This document shows positions 13,141-27,356 of a stretch of 64,000 nt of DNA, in pieces. The DNA is taken from the NCBI RefSeq assembly GCF_009870125.1, contig NC_046680.1, forward strand, positions 6,138,001 to 6,202,000, in the 5' to 3' direction. The stretch is from Drosophila pseudoobscura. Taxonomy: Eukaryota; Arthropoda; Insecta; Diptera; Drosophilidae. Positions within the stretch are counted from its first letter, which is position 1; the number at the start of each line of letters is the position of its first letter. A model generated the notes under the pieces. The model did not search any database. It was not told the origin of the DNA and worked only from the letters and a program-made list of their open reading frames with translations. A program made the translations under genes and the position numbers.

Positions 13141-15235
13141 TGGAGCTAGGCTTAAATGACAAGTTGGGGCTCATGTTATTGGGTGGCCAAGCGGCTACTA
13201 CTACAACTACCACTACAACGACTGGTGATGTGTGCGTGTGTGCCGCTAAAGGGGGCGATTGTATAAGTGTGAACCGCTAACGGTGGGTGTCTTCATATGT
13301 GTGCTCCGCTGTCTAGCGGGGGACCTGTGTATGTGCTCCCGCTGTCAGAGTGGAGATTGTTTGTGTCTACCCGCTCTCGACGTGTATTTGTGTGTGTGTG
13401 TGTGTGTGTGAACCGTTAATTATCATGCACATACACCGAGACACGCCTTGTCCGCTCTACGTAGGTGCTTTGGCGCCACAGCTCCCCATTGGCTGTGTGG
13501 CGCTACTCTTCTCTGATTAGTGGGTGGGGAGAGTTGTGTGTGTGGCAATTAAAAGAAAAACAAAAAAAAAAGGAAACCCAAATCTTCAGGCCTCGCGCTG
13601 ACAGCTGCTCTAACTGCTGCGTCCATCATCTGCTGATGCTGATGGTGATGCTGCCGCTGCAGCATCTTGCAACTGGTGTGCTCCTAGTGCCGCTGATGCT
13701 GCTTCTGCTGCTAGATGCCTAATCTCGGCGGCTGCATCGCACACCACACGTTTCTCTGTGGCAAAAACGAGGCGCAAAAGCTGTGGGAGTCCCCATCCAA
13801 AAGACTGTGGCTGACCCGATCAGCGGCTGCCTGCCTGCAGACGACGACTACCTGATCCACTTTTCCACGCGCTTTGACGACCATTTTTGGTAACAATAAA
13901 TCGTGATACATCATCAAAAGTCAATTCGAATATGTAGACTGTTTTGCTCTGGCAGCCGCCGCCGCTCTGCCGGCCTGCCGCTCCAACATTGGGGCATACA
14001 AAAAATATTTTAATTTTAATTGATTGTCGAGCGAGATTTACGTGCACCAAATGTTTCTTCTCACGCTCCACACTCAAAGGCACAGGCGCAGGCACAGGCA
14101 CAGTTTTTGCGATGGATTCAGGATTAGAGCATTGTCAAAATGGAAAGTTGTCCGCTTGGAAAACCGTTTCGTTTGTGCAATCATCCCCACGCAAAACTCA
14201 GACACACACAGAAATTCATTACAAAAAAGAAGATAGCCAACCTAAGACAGAAAAAAATAAATATAAAAAACGTTGTACGCAAAATACCTTTTCAAGCTTC
14301 TCTCATTTCATTTCGGTTTTTGTTTGATTTCTTTGCCATTTCGGTTTGTAAACGGAATTGAAATCAATATACTACGTGACTCCAGCGTGTCCAATGCGTC
14401 ACTTCTTGGAGATAAATTAATTTCCCTGGTCGCACAAGCTGTATTTCTGTAGAATACTTTGTGGCGCGGATCGGGTGCCTCCATCTGTGGCAGTTGGAAC
14501 GATTTATTCGTGCCAAGCATCCGAAAAGTCGGCACTGGATTTCGAATGAGGGGCACGGCCGCAGATGTGGTGTAAAGATCATGTAGAAGCCATCGATTTA
14601 TTATCTTTGAAGCGTTCCACATATCCCCCAATCAATTTGATTTGCAAGTCCCAGACTACGTATGATATTGTATGAAATATTTCATAGCCTCCCCACCTAG
14701 TAACTCCTACTTCTGAGATCGGATTCAGCACATGTCTAATTTGTGTAATCTTCCAATTTGAATTCAAAATCTTCAGAAGCCCCAAATATATACAATATCA
14801 AGATTTGATTTTTCAAATCGATCCTAAGGGATTAAAATCTTGTAGTTGGAACGAAAGTACGCGCTGAAGCTTCATCTTTGTTTACATACAATGTTCTTTC
14901 CTCACATTTTTGATGTATCATATAAACAATAACTATATACTCTATTAATAATATAATAAACAGATCCAGGTACCTTATCGTTCAGGGGCAAAACCCTGCT
15001 GGCGGTTTTTCTACAAGGATGCTGCTTTTCGTCCTGGGGTTTGGTTACCTAAGCCGGGATCGTCTTTTCCAGCGGAAGTTCGTGCGCTCCGTATTAATCG
15101 GGTATTTTTGTTGATCGCCGCCGCCGCTGCGGCAGGCAGGCAGATAATTATATCCGGAAATTTGACTTTTCGCTCGTACTCGTCTATTTTCGATTTTCAG
15201 TGCCCTGCGATGTGTTTTTCTCGGTACGTGTGTGT
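13141..15235. other. Intergenic DNA between the PVDLS gene and twist
   Basis: Mostly noncoding, with a TG repeat near 13389-13410 and AT-rich DNA at 14.6-15.0 kb. A possible splice donor at 14974 on the minus strand was noticed but not accepted as an exon. Confidence 0.5.
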
Positions 15236-15831
15236 GGGAATTCACTAATTAGGCATAATGAACCTTTCCGTGGGGTTCCCATCGATCGCTAGGGTTGAAG
15301 GACGAGAACGAGGAAGCTTTACGATGATCTTCAACCTGATGGTTATATAATAGGTGGGTGGGAATTTTGTCGATCAGGATTCAGTGTTTTGTCTTGATCT
15401 TAGCTTGGATCTGCAAAAGGAATCAGAGCTTCTGAGGACTTTTTTATTGTATTTCAAAAGACCCAAATAATGTGCTCTCTCCAATGAAGATTCAGCCGGT
15501 ACTTAAATCATTCTTTTTGTACGATTATAACTAAAAAACTTGAGAACCTAGGAGTGATTCTGCATTTAGAGAGTTTTTTACTTCGACAAATGTTTCCCTT
15601 TGCTAGAGTAACACCAACATTTGATTGATGAAAGGGCTAGACCAGCGCGATATATGGTCGATAAATGATGTATTCATTCGTACCAATCCAGAATTTTCCC
15701 GCGGAATCAAAATCCCCAAGGGAAAAAAGAATAACCCAAACGAAAATCTCTCGGGGCAATGCAGAAATTTCGCAGCCGCCGCCGCCGTTGAGAAAATCCA
15801 AAGAGCGCAGCGGGCGTCATAGCTGACGTCA
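15236..15831. promoter_or_regulatory. twist proximal upstream region with Dorsal-like sites and a CRE palindrome
   Basis: Within about 1 kb upstream of the twist start codon are several NF-kappaB/Dorsal-like sequences: GGGAATTCAC at 15236, GGGGTTCCC at 15272, GGGAAAATTC (minus strand) at 15691-15700 and GAGAAAATCC at 15790. It is established that Dorsal activates twist ventrally through clustered upstream sites in D. melanogaster. A perfect TGACGTCA palindrome lies at 15824-15831. Site calls are by eye and no binding score was computed. Confidence 0.4.
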
Positions 15832-16247
15832 TACCTGCGTCGGCCATCGCCAGCGAGGGAGAGCCAGAGCCAGAGCGAGAGCGAGAGCGAGCTAGAGAGC
15901 CCGTCCCGAGTGTGTGAGCGCTTTGTGTGCGCAAGTGTGCGAGTGGGACAACTAGTGTGGCAGAGGCGCGCAGCGAATGGCCGTCGAGCAGCCGCAAAAT
16001 GTCAATTTGAGCAATGGCCGAAAGGATCGTGCGTCAGATGCGTTTTGTCGTCGAGTGTGTGAAGATCTATCAAGAGAAGCGAGCGCGTAAAACTCTGAGA
16101 CATCGACCGAACTCCGATTCAAAGAAAAAGTGCAAATCTTCGAGTGCCGATTCACAGAGAGAAATTGCAAAATCTTTGACGATTGAAAGATAGAAATTGT
16201 TGATCAAAAGTATAGACGAAAGTTTTGCCACAAATAAAGCCCCACAA

Positions 16248-17879
16248 ATGATGAGCACTCGCTCCGTGTCGCCCAAAGTGCTGCTGGACATTAGCTACAA
16301 GCCCACGCTGCCGAACATCATGGAGCTGCAGCACAATGTGATCAAACTGATCCAAGTGGAGCAGCAGGCCTATGTGCACTCTAGCCACTACATCCACCAA
16401 TCCCCCGTGCACCAGCACCAGCAGCAGCAGCATCAGCAGCAACAGAATCCCCAGTACGCGCCTTTGCCCTCGGAGTACGCGGCCTATGGCATTACGGAGC
16501 TGGAGGACACCGACTACAATATACCAAGCAACGAGATCCTGAGCACCAGCAGCAGCACGCACAGCAACCACAGTGCCCAAAGCGCCAGCCTGGAGCTGAA
16601 CAACAACCACACGGCCAGCAACAGCAACGGCAGCAGCAACAATCAGAACGTATTCGATCAGCAGTCGGTGGCTGGATCGGGTTCCTCCTGGAACGAGCAC
16701 GGAAAGCGGGCCAGGAGCAGCAGCGACTATGACTGCCAGTCCGGGGGAACTCTGGCAATGCAGCCGGACCACAAGAAGCTGCTCCACCAGCAGCAGCACC
16801 AACAGCAGCAGCAACATCAGCAGCAGCAGCAGCAACAGATCTATGTGGATTATCTTCCCACAACCGTGGATGAGGTGGCCTCGGCCCAGACCTGTGCGGG
16901 GCCGCAAAGCACCTGCACCTCGCCCCACTCACACTTCGAGTTCCCCGACGAGGAGCTGTCGGAGCACAAGGCCCAGGTCTTCCTGCCCCTCTACACGAAT
17001 CAGCATCAGCCACAGCAGCAGGCGACACACCAACAGCAGCAGCAGCAGCCACAGAACCCACAGCTCCACTTCCAGAACAGCTACCGGCAGAGCTTTGATG
17101 GCTACGAGCCGGCCAATTCCCTGAACGGCAGCGCCTACTCAAGCTCGGATCGGGACGACATGGAGTACGTCAGGCACACGGCCCTCAGTTCGGTCAGCGA
17201 TCTGGCCGCTGGAGGAGGAGTCAACGGCGGCGGCATGTCACCCGCCTGCCTGGCGGATGACGGCAGCTCGGGCAGCCTTTTGGATGGCGTCGATGGGGCC
17301 GGCAAGGCCTTCCGCAAGCCCAGGAGACGCCTGAAGCGGAAGCCGAGCAAAACCGAGGAGACGGATGAGTTCAGCAACCAGCGGGTGATGGCCAATGTAA
17401 GGGAGCGCCAGCGCACCCAGAGCCTCAACGATGCCTTTAAGTCGCTGCAGCAGATTATACCAACGCTGCCCAGCGATAAGCTAAGCAAGATACAGACGCT
17501 GAAGCTGGCCACAAGGTAAGGATACTTCTCCCAGTCCCAGTCCAGTCCAGTCTGCGTAGCATCCCTCCTGGTTTTCCCTTGTTCCCAGCTAATCCGAAAC
17601 TTGATTCTGTCTTGCAGATACATCGATTTCCTCTGTCGCATGCTCAGCTCCAGCGACATCTCACTGCTGAAGGCCTTGGAGGCCCAGGTCTCGCCCATGG
17701 GCTCCTCCTCCCCATACGGGGCAGCCAGCACGCTGTTGAGCGCCGCGGCCAATGGGGCCGATGCCGATCTCAAGTGCCTGCGGAAGGCAAACGGAGCGCC
17801 CATCATCCCACCCGAGAAGCTGAGTTATCTTTTTGGGGTGTGGCGCATGGAGGGCGATGTGCAGCACCAGAAGGCATAG
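16248..17879 (+). CDS. twi: Twist, bHLH transcription factor
   Basis: Exons are 16248-17515 and 17618-17879, split by a 102-bp GT-AG intron inside an Arg codon; the product is 509 aa, close to the 490 aa of D. melanogaster Twist. I start at the first ATG of [19 protein letters not shown], which matches the known Twist N-terminus. His/Gln (opa) tracts lie at about residues 54-66, 179-197 and 251-269. The bHLH domain spans about 379-431, with basic region [16 protein letters not shown], and the intron cuts it in helix 2. The C-terminus carries the conserved WR motif in [13 protein letters not shown] (about 491-503). Twist is the nuclear activator that specifies mesoderm downstream of Dorsal, binding E-boxes as a homodimer or with Daughterless. 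Gln-rich tracts probably serve activation. The stop is TAG followed by C, with 54 further open codons (see findings). Confidence 0.98.
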
Positions 17880-20800
17880 CACCAGATCTGCATCTGGATC
17901 GAAATCAATATCCTATTTGTGCGCAGTTCCAGGGAGGGCTTCCAGCAACAACAATCGTGTGAATTCCAGAGCCCCAGCCGCTCTCACTCTTCAATTCTCT
18001 ATCACTCTTTCCATATAATATATTACATGTCTAATAGATCGTAGATGTCTAAGCCTAAACTTATTCTTATTTAATTTTATAGTCTAAACTAAATTAATTG
18101 TAAAGAAAGCGATCAAGCGAGAGAAGGAAGATGAAAACCAATGAAAAAAAACAAGGGAAAACCCAAATACAGAAACTCCATTTTGTTGATAATTATTTGT
18201 CTTTCCGTTCGGTGTGGTGACCGCCCTTACCCGCCATTAAATTGGGCGCGAAAATGTCTTTTCGTTGGGGGGGTCCCGGTCCCGGTCTCCAGTCCACAGT
18301 CCCCAATCGGATTTCTTTATAAGCGAAGACAATCGAAAAAGCGACAGCGAATGTCGACATACTTAGAGCGTAACGTCATTCCAAAGACGGACGGACGGAC
18401 AGCTGTATGTATCTTGGAGATACATCTGCATCTCCTATAGATATGTTACTTGTGCGTGTGTGTACTCTTCTGGCAGCCAGAAGCCATGGGAAGCCAACCC
18501 CAGACATGGAGCAGAAACTCATTCACATCCGGTTGATTTATGTTCAAAAGCATAAAAACTGTTTACAAAGTAGTATACCGAAAAATCCCAAACAGCACTG
18601 AACAGCAAAGTATTTATGTCGCCAAAAAGCGTATTTAAAATGCTCATAATTAGTCCAGTCAGATAATTTAGTCGCTGTCCCCAGTCGGGGGAGGCATGGG
18701 CTTAGGAATGGGCATACAAGTGTAACTGCCACTGGACGCTGCCTCATCAAAGGCAGAGCAAGAGGCATCTGCATCTGCATCGGCATTGGCATCTCTACCC
18801 ATCGCTCTCGTTCATAGTTGTTGACTTAATTGCTTTTTAAATGACAGCTCTCGACACGGAGAGCTCTTTGCCAAAGTATTATTTGCTCTATATACAAAGT
18901 GGGATGCTTATTTTGGATCTTCTTAGAGATGTGCACACGAGTATTTGCATTTATATGCAGCTATGTATCCATGTGTTTATGTGGATAAATTGGCATATTG
19001 CATGAATGTTGACAGGTTGTCGTGTTTTTGGGCTGCGATTGGGGTGGAGAGCATTCGAGTGGAAAGTGTTGGATTATCATAGAAAAGAAGTCGTTATAAG
19101 AGATTATAGCACGCACTTGAGTAGTTCAGAGTTTTTGGGAATTCCACTTAGGAAATAGATCACATTAATATCCGTTTTATCACTTCACACATCATTGAAT
19201 TATCTCTTGTGATGAAATATACTTTTTATCCTTGTAAATCAATAATTTGGCTTACTTTGTCTTGGAACTAATCATCGTCTAACAATTTATTCTTAGAAGA
19301 AACTAAAGTTGAAAGATCTATTTGTTGACTCTACGAATGTTTAAGATATATATACTATAGATCACCTGCAGATCTTTCCGTTCAGCAATCTGTTTACGAA
19401 ATAAATACTTGGAATTAGACAGATATGTAGACTAGGTATATCTATATGACATCCAACAATAGAATAAACTAACAGTGAAAGAAATTCAATGAGTTTTCGA
19501 ACTATTCTTTAACTTATTCTAGTGCCAGCATCGTTTTCAAATCAATAACCAACCAAAATTCACCATTTTCTCTATTTTTCCAATATTCCATGAAATTTCC
19601 CTAGAATTTCCACATCTAATTAAGCAACCAAGGCGGCAAACTGAGCTGAAATGAGACAGGAGTCATAAGACCCATCGCATGAGAGGGAAGGAGTGGAAGA
19701 ACAATTGATTTATACGAGTATTGCTCGCTTGAACGACCCGAATGGCTGCCTGGCTCATGAATGAACCATAGCCCGAGGCATTATAGATCGTAGATCACAC
19801 GTTCTATGAGCGGGAGGACGGCAGCGGCGCCTACATTGGAGAGTCAGCGAGGGCCGAGCAGAAAAACATGGATAAAGGCTCCGATGCCCGGGCAGATCCT
19901 GGCATTGTTTTCATTTCATTTACGAGTCGAGTCGCTCGCCCACACCGCACATATGTTGGGAAAGCGCACGGTTTGTCCCCTGGCATGAGGTCCGATCCTT
20001 CTCGCTGCGCACCGAGATTTGCAGTCCTTAGGAGGGTCCTCAGGCGCATAGCACATGCCATTGATTACCATGTGTGAGCGCGTCCTCCATGTGAATTAGC
20101 CTTGCGAAAAAAGTCTAGTTAAATCCTATAAAGAAAGATCTCTGGCCGCTGTCCTTGCTGGGTGTCGGTTGTCCTGCAATGTGCCTGCCTGCCTGCCATC
20201 TCATCCCTCCGTTATTTCTATATTTAGACACAGGATTTATGGCCGAACGTCATTTGAGCCGCTCTTCCAGTACTTTTTACGGAACCCCTAGGACAACATT
20301 GATTTTAAGTTGGAGATGGGGGCGTTGACAGTTCTGTGTCCCGCCTGAGTGCGGGAGCAATCTCCCATTTTTAGGTAGCATTGAATGCCACTCCCCTTCC
20401 CCTGTCATCTCAAGGTGGTTCTGTGAGCCCTTCCTGGTTTTCTTCTGGGGGGCAGAACCAAAACAGTGTTCGAAGGAAACTCAATGCTGTAATTGCAGCG
20501 ACTGAAACTAATACGCCTTGAGTACAGTGGATAATGCGACTTGTCCTGACTTTCCCCTTAGTTTTTCTATGGTTTTCCCTTGTATTTTTTGGAGGATAAA
20601 ATTTGAATTTGGGGATTTCTTTCGCGGGGTATGACGAGTTCAAGTACATAGGGAGCACAAATATTTACTGAAGAATTCGATCTTTGGGCTATTTAATATT
20701 TTGAGGGGAGAAAACCCTTTGAAAATAACGGTTTTCAGGCTTAAATCACACGTACCTATTTATCTACAAAGTTAAATATCTTTCGACTTACAATGCTCAG

Positions 20801-23800
20801 GATAATCCATCTTAAGTTGAACGAAGCTATATCCTCACAATTTCTTCTTGGGAAATTCCAATTTAATAATCAATCAAAAAGTATATTCAGCAATGCCAAC
20901 CAATCTTGAACCAAGAAGAAGTTTATATATTCAAATACTGACTGATTCTGATCTGTATGTGATAAAATCCCCAACCCCATTTCGTTAGTCATCCCCGATG
21001 CACTGAAGCAGATGACCGTGTCCGTGTCCATGTTAAAGTGAAAACGCTGTGTCCAAAAACTATACGAAGCGTTTCCGATTTCAAAGTAAAGAACCAGACA
21101 AACAGCCAGACAGACGGGGAACGGAAGCGTTTGGCCACTTGGAGATTGCATTGTTGTGACCCATTCGCAGACTCATTTGTGCCCCGCTGATTGATTGCCA
21201 GTGGGAAGCATACATATACACCCTAGAGCCACTGGCAGTACCAGTACCAGACCCCAGCCCCTATTCCTGGGGCCAGCGCCAACATCTGGTTCACGCAACG
21301 ATGCCACCGACAGCGAAATATGCAAACTGCTCGAGTAATTAAAATCATCGATATGAGCGTACACCGTACAGTGCTAAACATAGAGGTGCCGGCTGCATTT
21401 CGAGTGCATTTTGGCCAATCAATCAGCGATCAAAGTTCATATATGTTGCTTGTGGAAAGAGGGGCACTCCCTCCCTTTATGGGAGGCTGGGGGGAGGGAC
21501 AGTCAGTGCTGACTAATGGCCACCGATGATGAAGTCGGCCGATCTGTCCATCAGCAACAATAACAAAAGGCCCAGCTAATGTACCGACATCACACACCAC
21601 AGATACGTACTCTCTATAGCCATACATCTACACATCGTTTGATATACATACCAATGTCTGTGTGTGCATCTATGAGCGTGTGTCAGTGGAAGTTCATAAA
21701 AAAGACAAGTGAAATATGGTTTTTAGTTAAGGTGTATCGACTAATGCTTGCTCTATAAACTATTCCCATTTGAACTACATTTTATACCATACAGCCAAAG
21801 ACAATACAATGGTAAGATAGTTGGCACGGTAGTTTTGAAAGTGGCTCTTAAATGTTGGTTGAAAGGCCACAAAAGAGCGGTCAAAGGCCAGCCTCCTGTA
21901 TGTGCGTTACTCATCTTACTTTTTGTATTCTCGTTGATATAACTACACAAGTACCATAGACTCAAAGACCTAGACAGCCTATAGGCTATACAGATAATGT
22001 TCAATGTCTAAGACAAGACAATTCAATCACAATGATTATGAGTCGATGTTTGACCCATTGAAGACCGATTTAAAACTAGTTTGAATCCATAGATAGCACC
22101 CACCTACATGTCTCATCTCCCATCCGCTAGAGCATATACCCCATTGAGTTCAGCCGAATTCGTAGGGTATTCGAATACGAGTAATTGCTCAGGGGCGCGA
22201 AAAAAGGGGCAGCAGCAAAACGATCGCTTTTAGCTCCATCTCTGTCCCACCCTCTGTCGCCGTCTCTGTCAGTTTCTGTTGGTGCTGCCATACCCCTGTA
22301 TGGAGCCCCTCGTCGGTGGCATAAATATTTTCCTTTTATATTTTTTCAGCCGAAGATGCGCGAGGCACATAAAAAGCAAACTCATACACAGACACACACG
22401 CGTTCACTGGTACATAGTATATAGAAGACGGAAAGACCGATCCAAGCGATCCAGAGTCGGGTGTACCCGTAGTTGTCTATAAACAAAAAACAATCCATAA
22501 AAAAGCCCCATCGATGGCGTTGCTGCGACGCGACGTTGCGCCTCAGCGTTGGCGGTCGACATCCAAAAAGGAAAATCAGAGGAGAACTGAAGAAAACCAA
22601 ACCAAAGTTTTGTTTATTTACACAAAAACATTTTAGTGACTTGGCCCGAAGGCAAAAACTGTTGACTTCCTCCCACTCTCGCCAGGAAGTAACTGAAAAT
22701 GGTTTTTCAAATTCCCCAATCCGATCTCCCCGCTGGTACCAGAAAGCCTTAAAGCCAGGAAAAGGAACAAGAAGGTTAAGAAATGAAACCAGGCAAAATG
22801 GCGATTTCCTTTTTCTGGGAATAAATCGTTGCTAACATGCTCGATTTTGATGTAAACGCTTGACACTTTGCACCAAGATCTCATCTTTCTCCACATCCAT
22901 GCCCCCGTCACCTCACTTCCCCTTCGCTTGCCTTTGGCCAACCGCAGCCGGCGGCATTCAACATCTGGCGAAAGGGAAAAGATTAATTTCTGACAGCGCG
23001 GGAGCGTCCCCAAAGGCGTAGATACAAAGAAGAGGAAGATCCGCTGGCGGCAAAAAGACAAAAACAAAAACATCAGTTGTAATAAGTGGATCGACTAGAG
23101 AATTACCCAGCAGCAAAAGTGGTTTAGGGCCATTCAGAGATATTTGTTAAGAAACTACATACATATATGGTAAATATACTCAAACTCTGAAATAATTTAA
23201 ATAAAACATTAATCAGAAAGGTTTTCCGCGCTGTAATACACTGGAAAGTGAATTATGTTCCCAGCAACTTATCCACCATCTTGTCCGATATACCCTTAAA
23301 AGCCAACCACAGAGACGCCAAAGGCGAAAATTATTTATGCCTCCGCTGATGGATATGTAGGAACGTCGATGTGGCTGTCGATGCTGATGTTACAGGCAGA
23401 GTTTTCCACGCCGCGCTTTTCACGGTCGCATCCATCAATCCCACAGAGCGGAGCGTAACACAATATCCCATATATAGTCGGAATACCAGAGAGTATATAC
23501 ACTCGGATCTAGGGACTTAGCATAGACTCATTCGGCGCTCGTAGGAGAGGCGTCAGCTCGTCTCTAGAACTAATCATGTGCCAAGAGCAGAGACACATAA
23601 AATATTGCCTTGAAATTGAATTCCTTCATTTTGGGACTCTCTGCTCTCTCTCTCTCTCTCTCTTAGTTGCGCTTCTCTGGGGATTGCTTCTTGGGGTTCC
23701 TCTTTAGTACTTCATTATGGACGCACTAACGATGTTGTTTTAATGATCTCAAAACTCGACAAAAATCCACTTGACAAAATCCACAAGAAGCAACTCAGGC

Positions 23801-26800
23801 AGGCAGCATCGTTCTTCCCATTCCCTACACAAGAGCCGCAAGGGCGAAGGGCCCGATCACTGAAGGGGATCGAAACTATATACAAGGGAGAGGGAAGCAT
23901 GTACATAAACATACATGTACATATATTGTATATGCATTTTTGCACAGACACTTTATGTCTGGTGGGATTCGGGTATGTGTGAAAAAGTCCATTGAATGTC
24001 GGGCATATCTTTGGAGCCTTGTTATTGGTGCGAGGCGTGAGTCGAGCTGTTGATGGGCAGGGACAATAAAAATTTTTAGAGCAGAAACAGCCATGAAATG
24101 CCATTGAAAGTTTCTGCTGAAAGATGGGAAATACGAGGATCAGGTAAACAAATATGTAAGCAAGCAAATTATGATGAGAGAGGTTGCAAATTGTACAAGT
24201 TTATTTGGTAGTTTCCTCTAAAATCGGGGGAAATACCTGCCTAGAAATTTTGATCTACTTAGGAGACTATATCTTTCATAATTGGTATCTTTTATCATCA
24301 GAACTTTTCATCAGAAATGCTTTGCTCTCTAATTCAAGTCGTTGTCATGATCGTCTTTTGATTGCTGGCTAAGCTAAAGCTCAGTTAATAATAATAGTAG
24401 AAGAGCTTTTGGTATATGGTATTGCAGCTAGTAGTTAACCTGAATGAGAACCTTGTTAACGGGGTTTCCAGTCCATAGTACGTAACAAGACTCATAGAAT
24501 CAGGCATATTGATTGTTGGACGACAAGTGATTCGCTATGAAAAGCTTGTTGTTTTCTTATGACTGCAATTAATAGCAGTGCCAGTCATTGCGTGTACGAT
24601 CAGCATCAACAGTCGTCTATCTATCCGCTTTTGACCCAAACGTTCTCAAAGATATGTACGTGTATCTGTGATATGTTAAGGCAGTTTATATCACTTATCT
24701 TTCAAAGAAAGACACTTTTATTCAGTATTGGTAAGCGTTGCGCTGCTTTACAGTGCTTTAGATTTGTTTTGATTTGTAAAATGCTGGCAAATGCTGGTTG
24801 TGCAACACCCAATTGACCCAGTTCCCCCGCCCGCTCCTGTGACCCCACCACATCTTCCCCTCACTTAAAGCCGAATGCTTTGCCCTGCCGCCTCTCTCTT
24901 CCCTCAGTACGTACCCTTGCTATCTCTCTCTTTCCTGGCTGTTTGAAGTAATTTCGCTTAGTCATGGCAAACGATCTGAGCTGGGAAAATCACCATGCAA
25001 AACGATATGTAATAAACTGTCTGCAGTGCACTTGTTGCAGGGTTTTGAAGAGGGGCAGTGGTAACGCATCAATTCCTAAGACATACATACATAGAGGGAA
25101 ATGTAAGGGCAGAGACAGAAAAAGAATCAGAGACAGCAGCAAAGCAAAGAAGCATATTCAAACAAGAAAAGCAACCCAATCCATATAGCCGAGGCTTTTA
25201 ATACTCTCCCAAACGATCCCTCCCTATCTTTCAGCAGAAAGTGATATGTGGTTCAGTATATAAGCCTCCAAAGAAGCTGTTAGAAAGAGTTTTGTTTTGC
25301 ATTCATAGCGAACTATAAGATACAGGTCACACGATATAGTGTGTATCTCTGTGTATATGCTCCCTCTAAGGGTGTACAAAGAGAGTTTAAAGTGAAACAC
25401 GTGTTTTGAATTAAATGCCTGTCCTCTTTCCACACTCTTTGGACCCCTTTCTCTGCACTTGCCATTCCTCCTTCGCCCGGAGTTGGAGTGTACTCCTCCG
25501 CCGCCCATTAGAAGCGCATTCTTGACGCTGTGTGGTTGTTGACATGTTGATGGCCAAAAGGGAAACCCGCATAAAAGACCAAATTCCATGTTGCATGCGG
25601 AATAATCACGTGCAAACCACAATCTCAGAATCGCAGCCGACAATTCAGCTTAATAACAATGCAAAAACACACTAACACACACTCAGACACACCTGGCTCA
25701 CCTGATTTGCCTGTCTGTGTGGCCTGTGTGGCTCTGTCTCTGGCTTTGACTCAGGTGCAGAGCTTATTGCCTCGACCCGAAGCCAGCTTCGTGCGCCGTT
25801 TGCGACCTGTTGCGGCGCTGGCAGAGCTTCAGCTTCAGGCTGCGGACCGGCTGCTGGCAGGTTTTTGGGGCGCAGTTGATGAACGAAGCTGCTGGCCGAA
25901 CGACGCGACCGGCTTTAAGCTCCCATAACTCCAAAACTCCGACATCTATCCGAGACCCCGGCTGATGTTCTACCCAGTGCGTGCCGTGAATCAATCAAGC
26001 GTTATCAAGTGCTTAACAATTTCATACGCAATTTCCTCTCTGATCTTACACTCGGATGATGCGCGATCCCCAAGACAGATCAATGATATCTTAATCCCCA
26101 GAGCAGTACGAGATGTGAGGGAACCATAAGCAAAGAAATATAACAAAAGAAAGGAGAAGAAGACTTTAGTGAAAGTGATGAAGCGTCGCGCAGCATCAGT
26201 GGCAGCTTCAACCGCATCCGCGTCTCAGGCGCTTGACGAGGTTGGGCTCTTAATGATGTCTGCCGATGTATGCCAGCAACAGAAACAGAGACAAACAACA
26301 ACCACAACACTTAATTTTTGCATGCGCCAAATGTTGTAAAAGAAAAAAAACTAATTTGCAGCCTGTGGCCTGAAATTTAAGTTTTAAGTCCAACAGAAAG
26401 TGAGATAGTGATGTTTATGCGGTGCTAGGAAATGTTCAACACGGGCAAAGAAAAAGCAGAGGTTTATAAACTGACTTCAACGAGTTTGGATATTTGATCT
26501 AAGCTTTAGCAATCAGAGACCAATTCAATCTAATCAGCCCATTTGAAGTCAAGTTCTTGATAGAGTTTTCTCATATTTTGTCTTCATTGGAAATTTGTCC
26601 AGTAACTAAATACATATTTAAGAAGTGAAGTCTTAATTCATAAATATATAAAAAGATTTATGTCCCTTTAAAGATCTCTAAACCTTTATTTCTTCCTAAA
26701 TATCTTTCATTGATCTTTAAATCCTCAGTTTTCTCTTTGTATGCCACCGCCTGCTACGTACAATAGTTTTACTTCCTAAATAATAAACGTGGTTTAATTG

Positions 26801-27167
26801 TCTCCGACATTAGACATGGCTTTAACACCCATTAACGGGTTTTATTAGGCAGCTTAAGCGTAAGTTTCTGCTGACTCTGCGATTCGACGCACGTAAACAG
26901 GCAGAGCAGACCCCAAAACTCACCTTGAAAGTACTTACTCACGCACACATCCGCACACAAATGGATACACTTAAAACAATAGCGTCACAGCATCAGTTAG
27001 CCTCAAAAACAGGCCATTTTTCTTCATCTTCTTTCTTTTGTGTCACCTTTGCACTACAATTGTGGTTTCCCTGTACATCTCCTCTCGCCATTTCCACGTC
27101 TCCATCTATCGCTCAACTCTTCTCTCTTTTTGTCTCCTCCTTCCGACTGTGCCTGGCGCCTAATTAC
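17880..27167. other. Long mostly noncoding interval downstream of twist
   Basis: The first few hundred bases are the twist 3' UTR; an ATTAAA near 18236 is a possible poly(A) signal. The rest shows scattered short open frames without splice structure or family resemblance, AT-rich blocks (19.1-19.6, 26.4-26.8 kb), a CT repeat at 23641-23663, and no RNA gene that I recognise. Regulatory DNA for twist or a neighbour is the likeliest content. Confidence 0.5.
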
Positions 27168-27356
27168 CTATAATTTCGCTACGAAAGTAGCCATCAAAAG
27201 CGATAGAAACAACAGAGCCAACTCCAAAGCTGTTAATCCCATCCACATACTAGCCAAAGCCACTGTTAATGTGCTGCTAAGTCCGACACCATGTGCACCG
27301 CTCCCGCTGATGATGGGGCTGCCACAGCCACTATTGATGCTGCTGCCCCCAGCCAT
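27168..27356 (-). CDS. Candidate small ORF, 62-aa hydrophobic peptide
   Basis: The minus strand reads ATG (in an ACC ATG G start context) to TAG for 62 codons. The N-terminal third is Gly/Ser-rich; the C-terminal half is strongly hydrophobic, with LTALELALLFLSLLMATFV able to span a membrane. No family was recognised. The same DNA on the plus strand also looks gene-like: an ATG at 27291 opens 31 codons that end exactly at CAG|GTAAAT (27383), a plausible phase-0 donor. Only one strand is likely to be coding, and both could be chance. Confidence 0.3.
   Translation of the reverse strand: MAGGSSINSGCGSPIISGSGAHGVGLSSTLTVALASMWMGLTALELALLFLSLLMATFVAKL

Noticed and set aside
14974-15245. Possible 5' exon of the PVDLS gene on the minus strand, ending AACGATAAG|GTACCT
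   Set aside because: The phase would fit exon 2, but an in-frame stop lies just upstream, no good acceptor was found, and the exon starting at 11417 already supplies an ATG. It could be a noncoding alternative leader.
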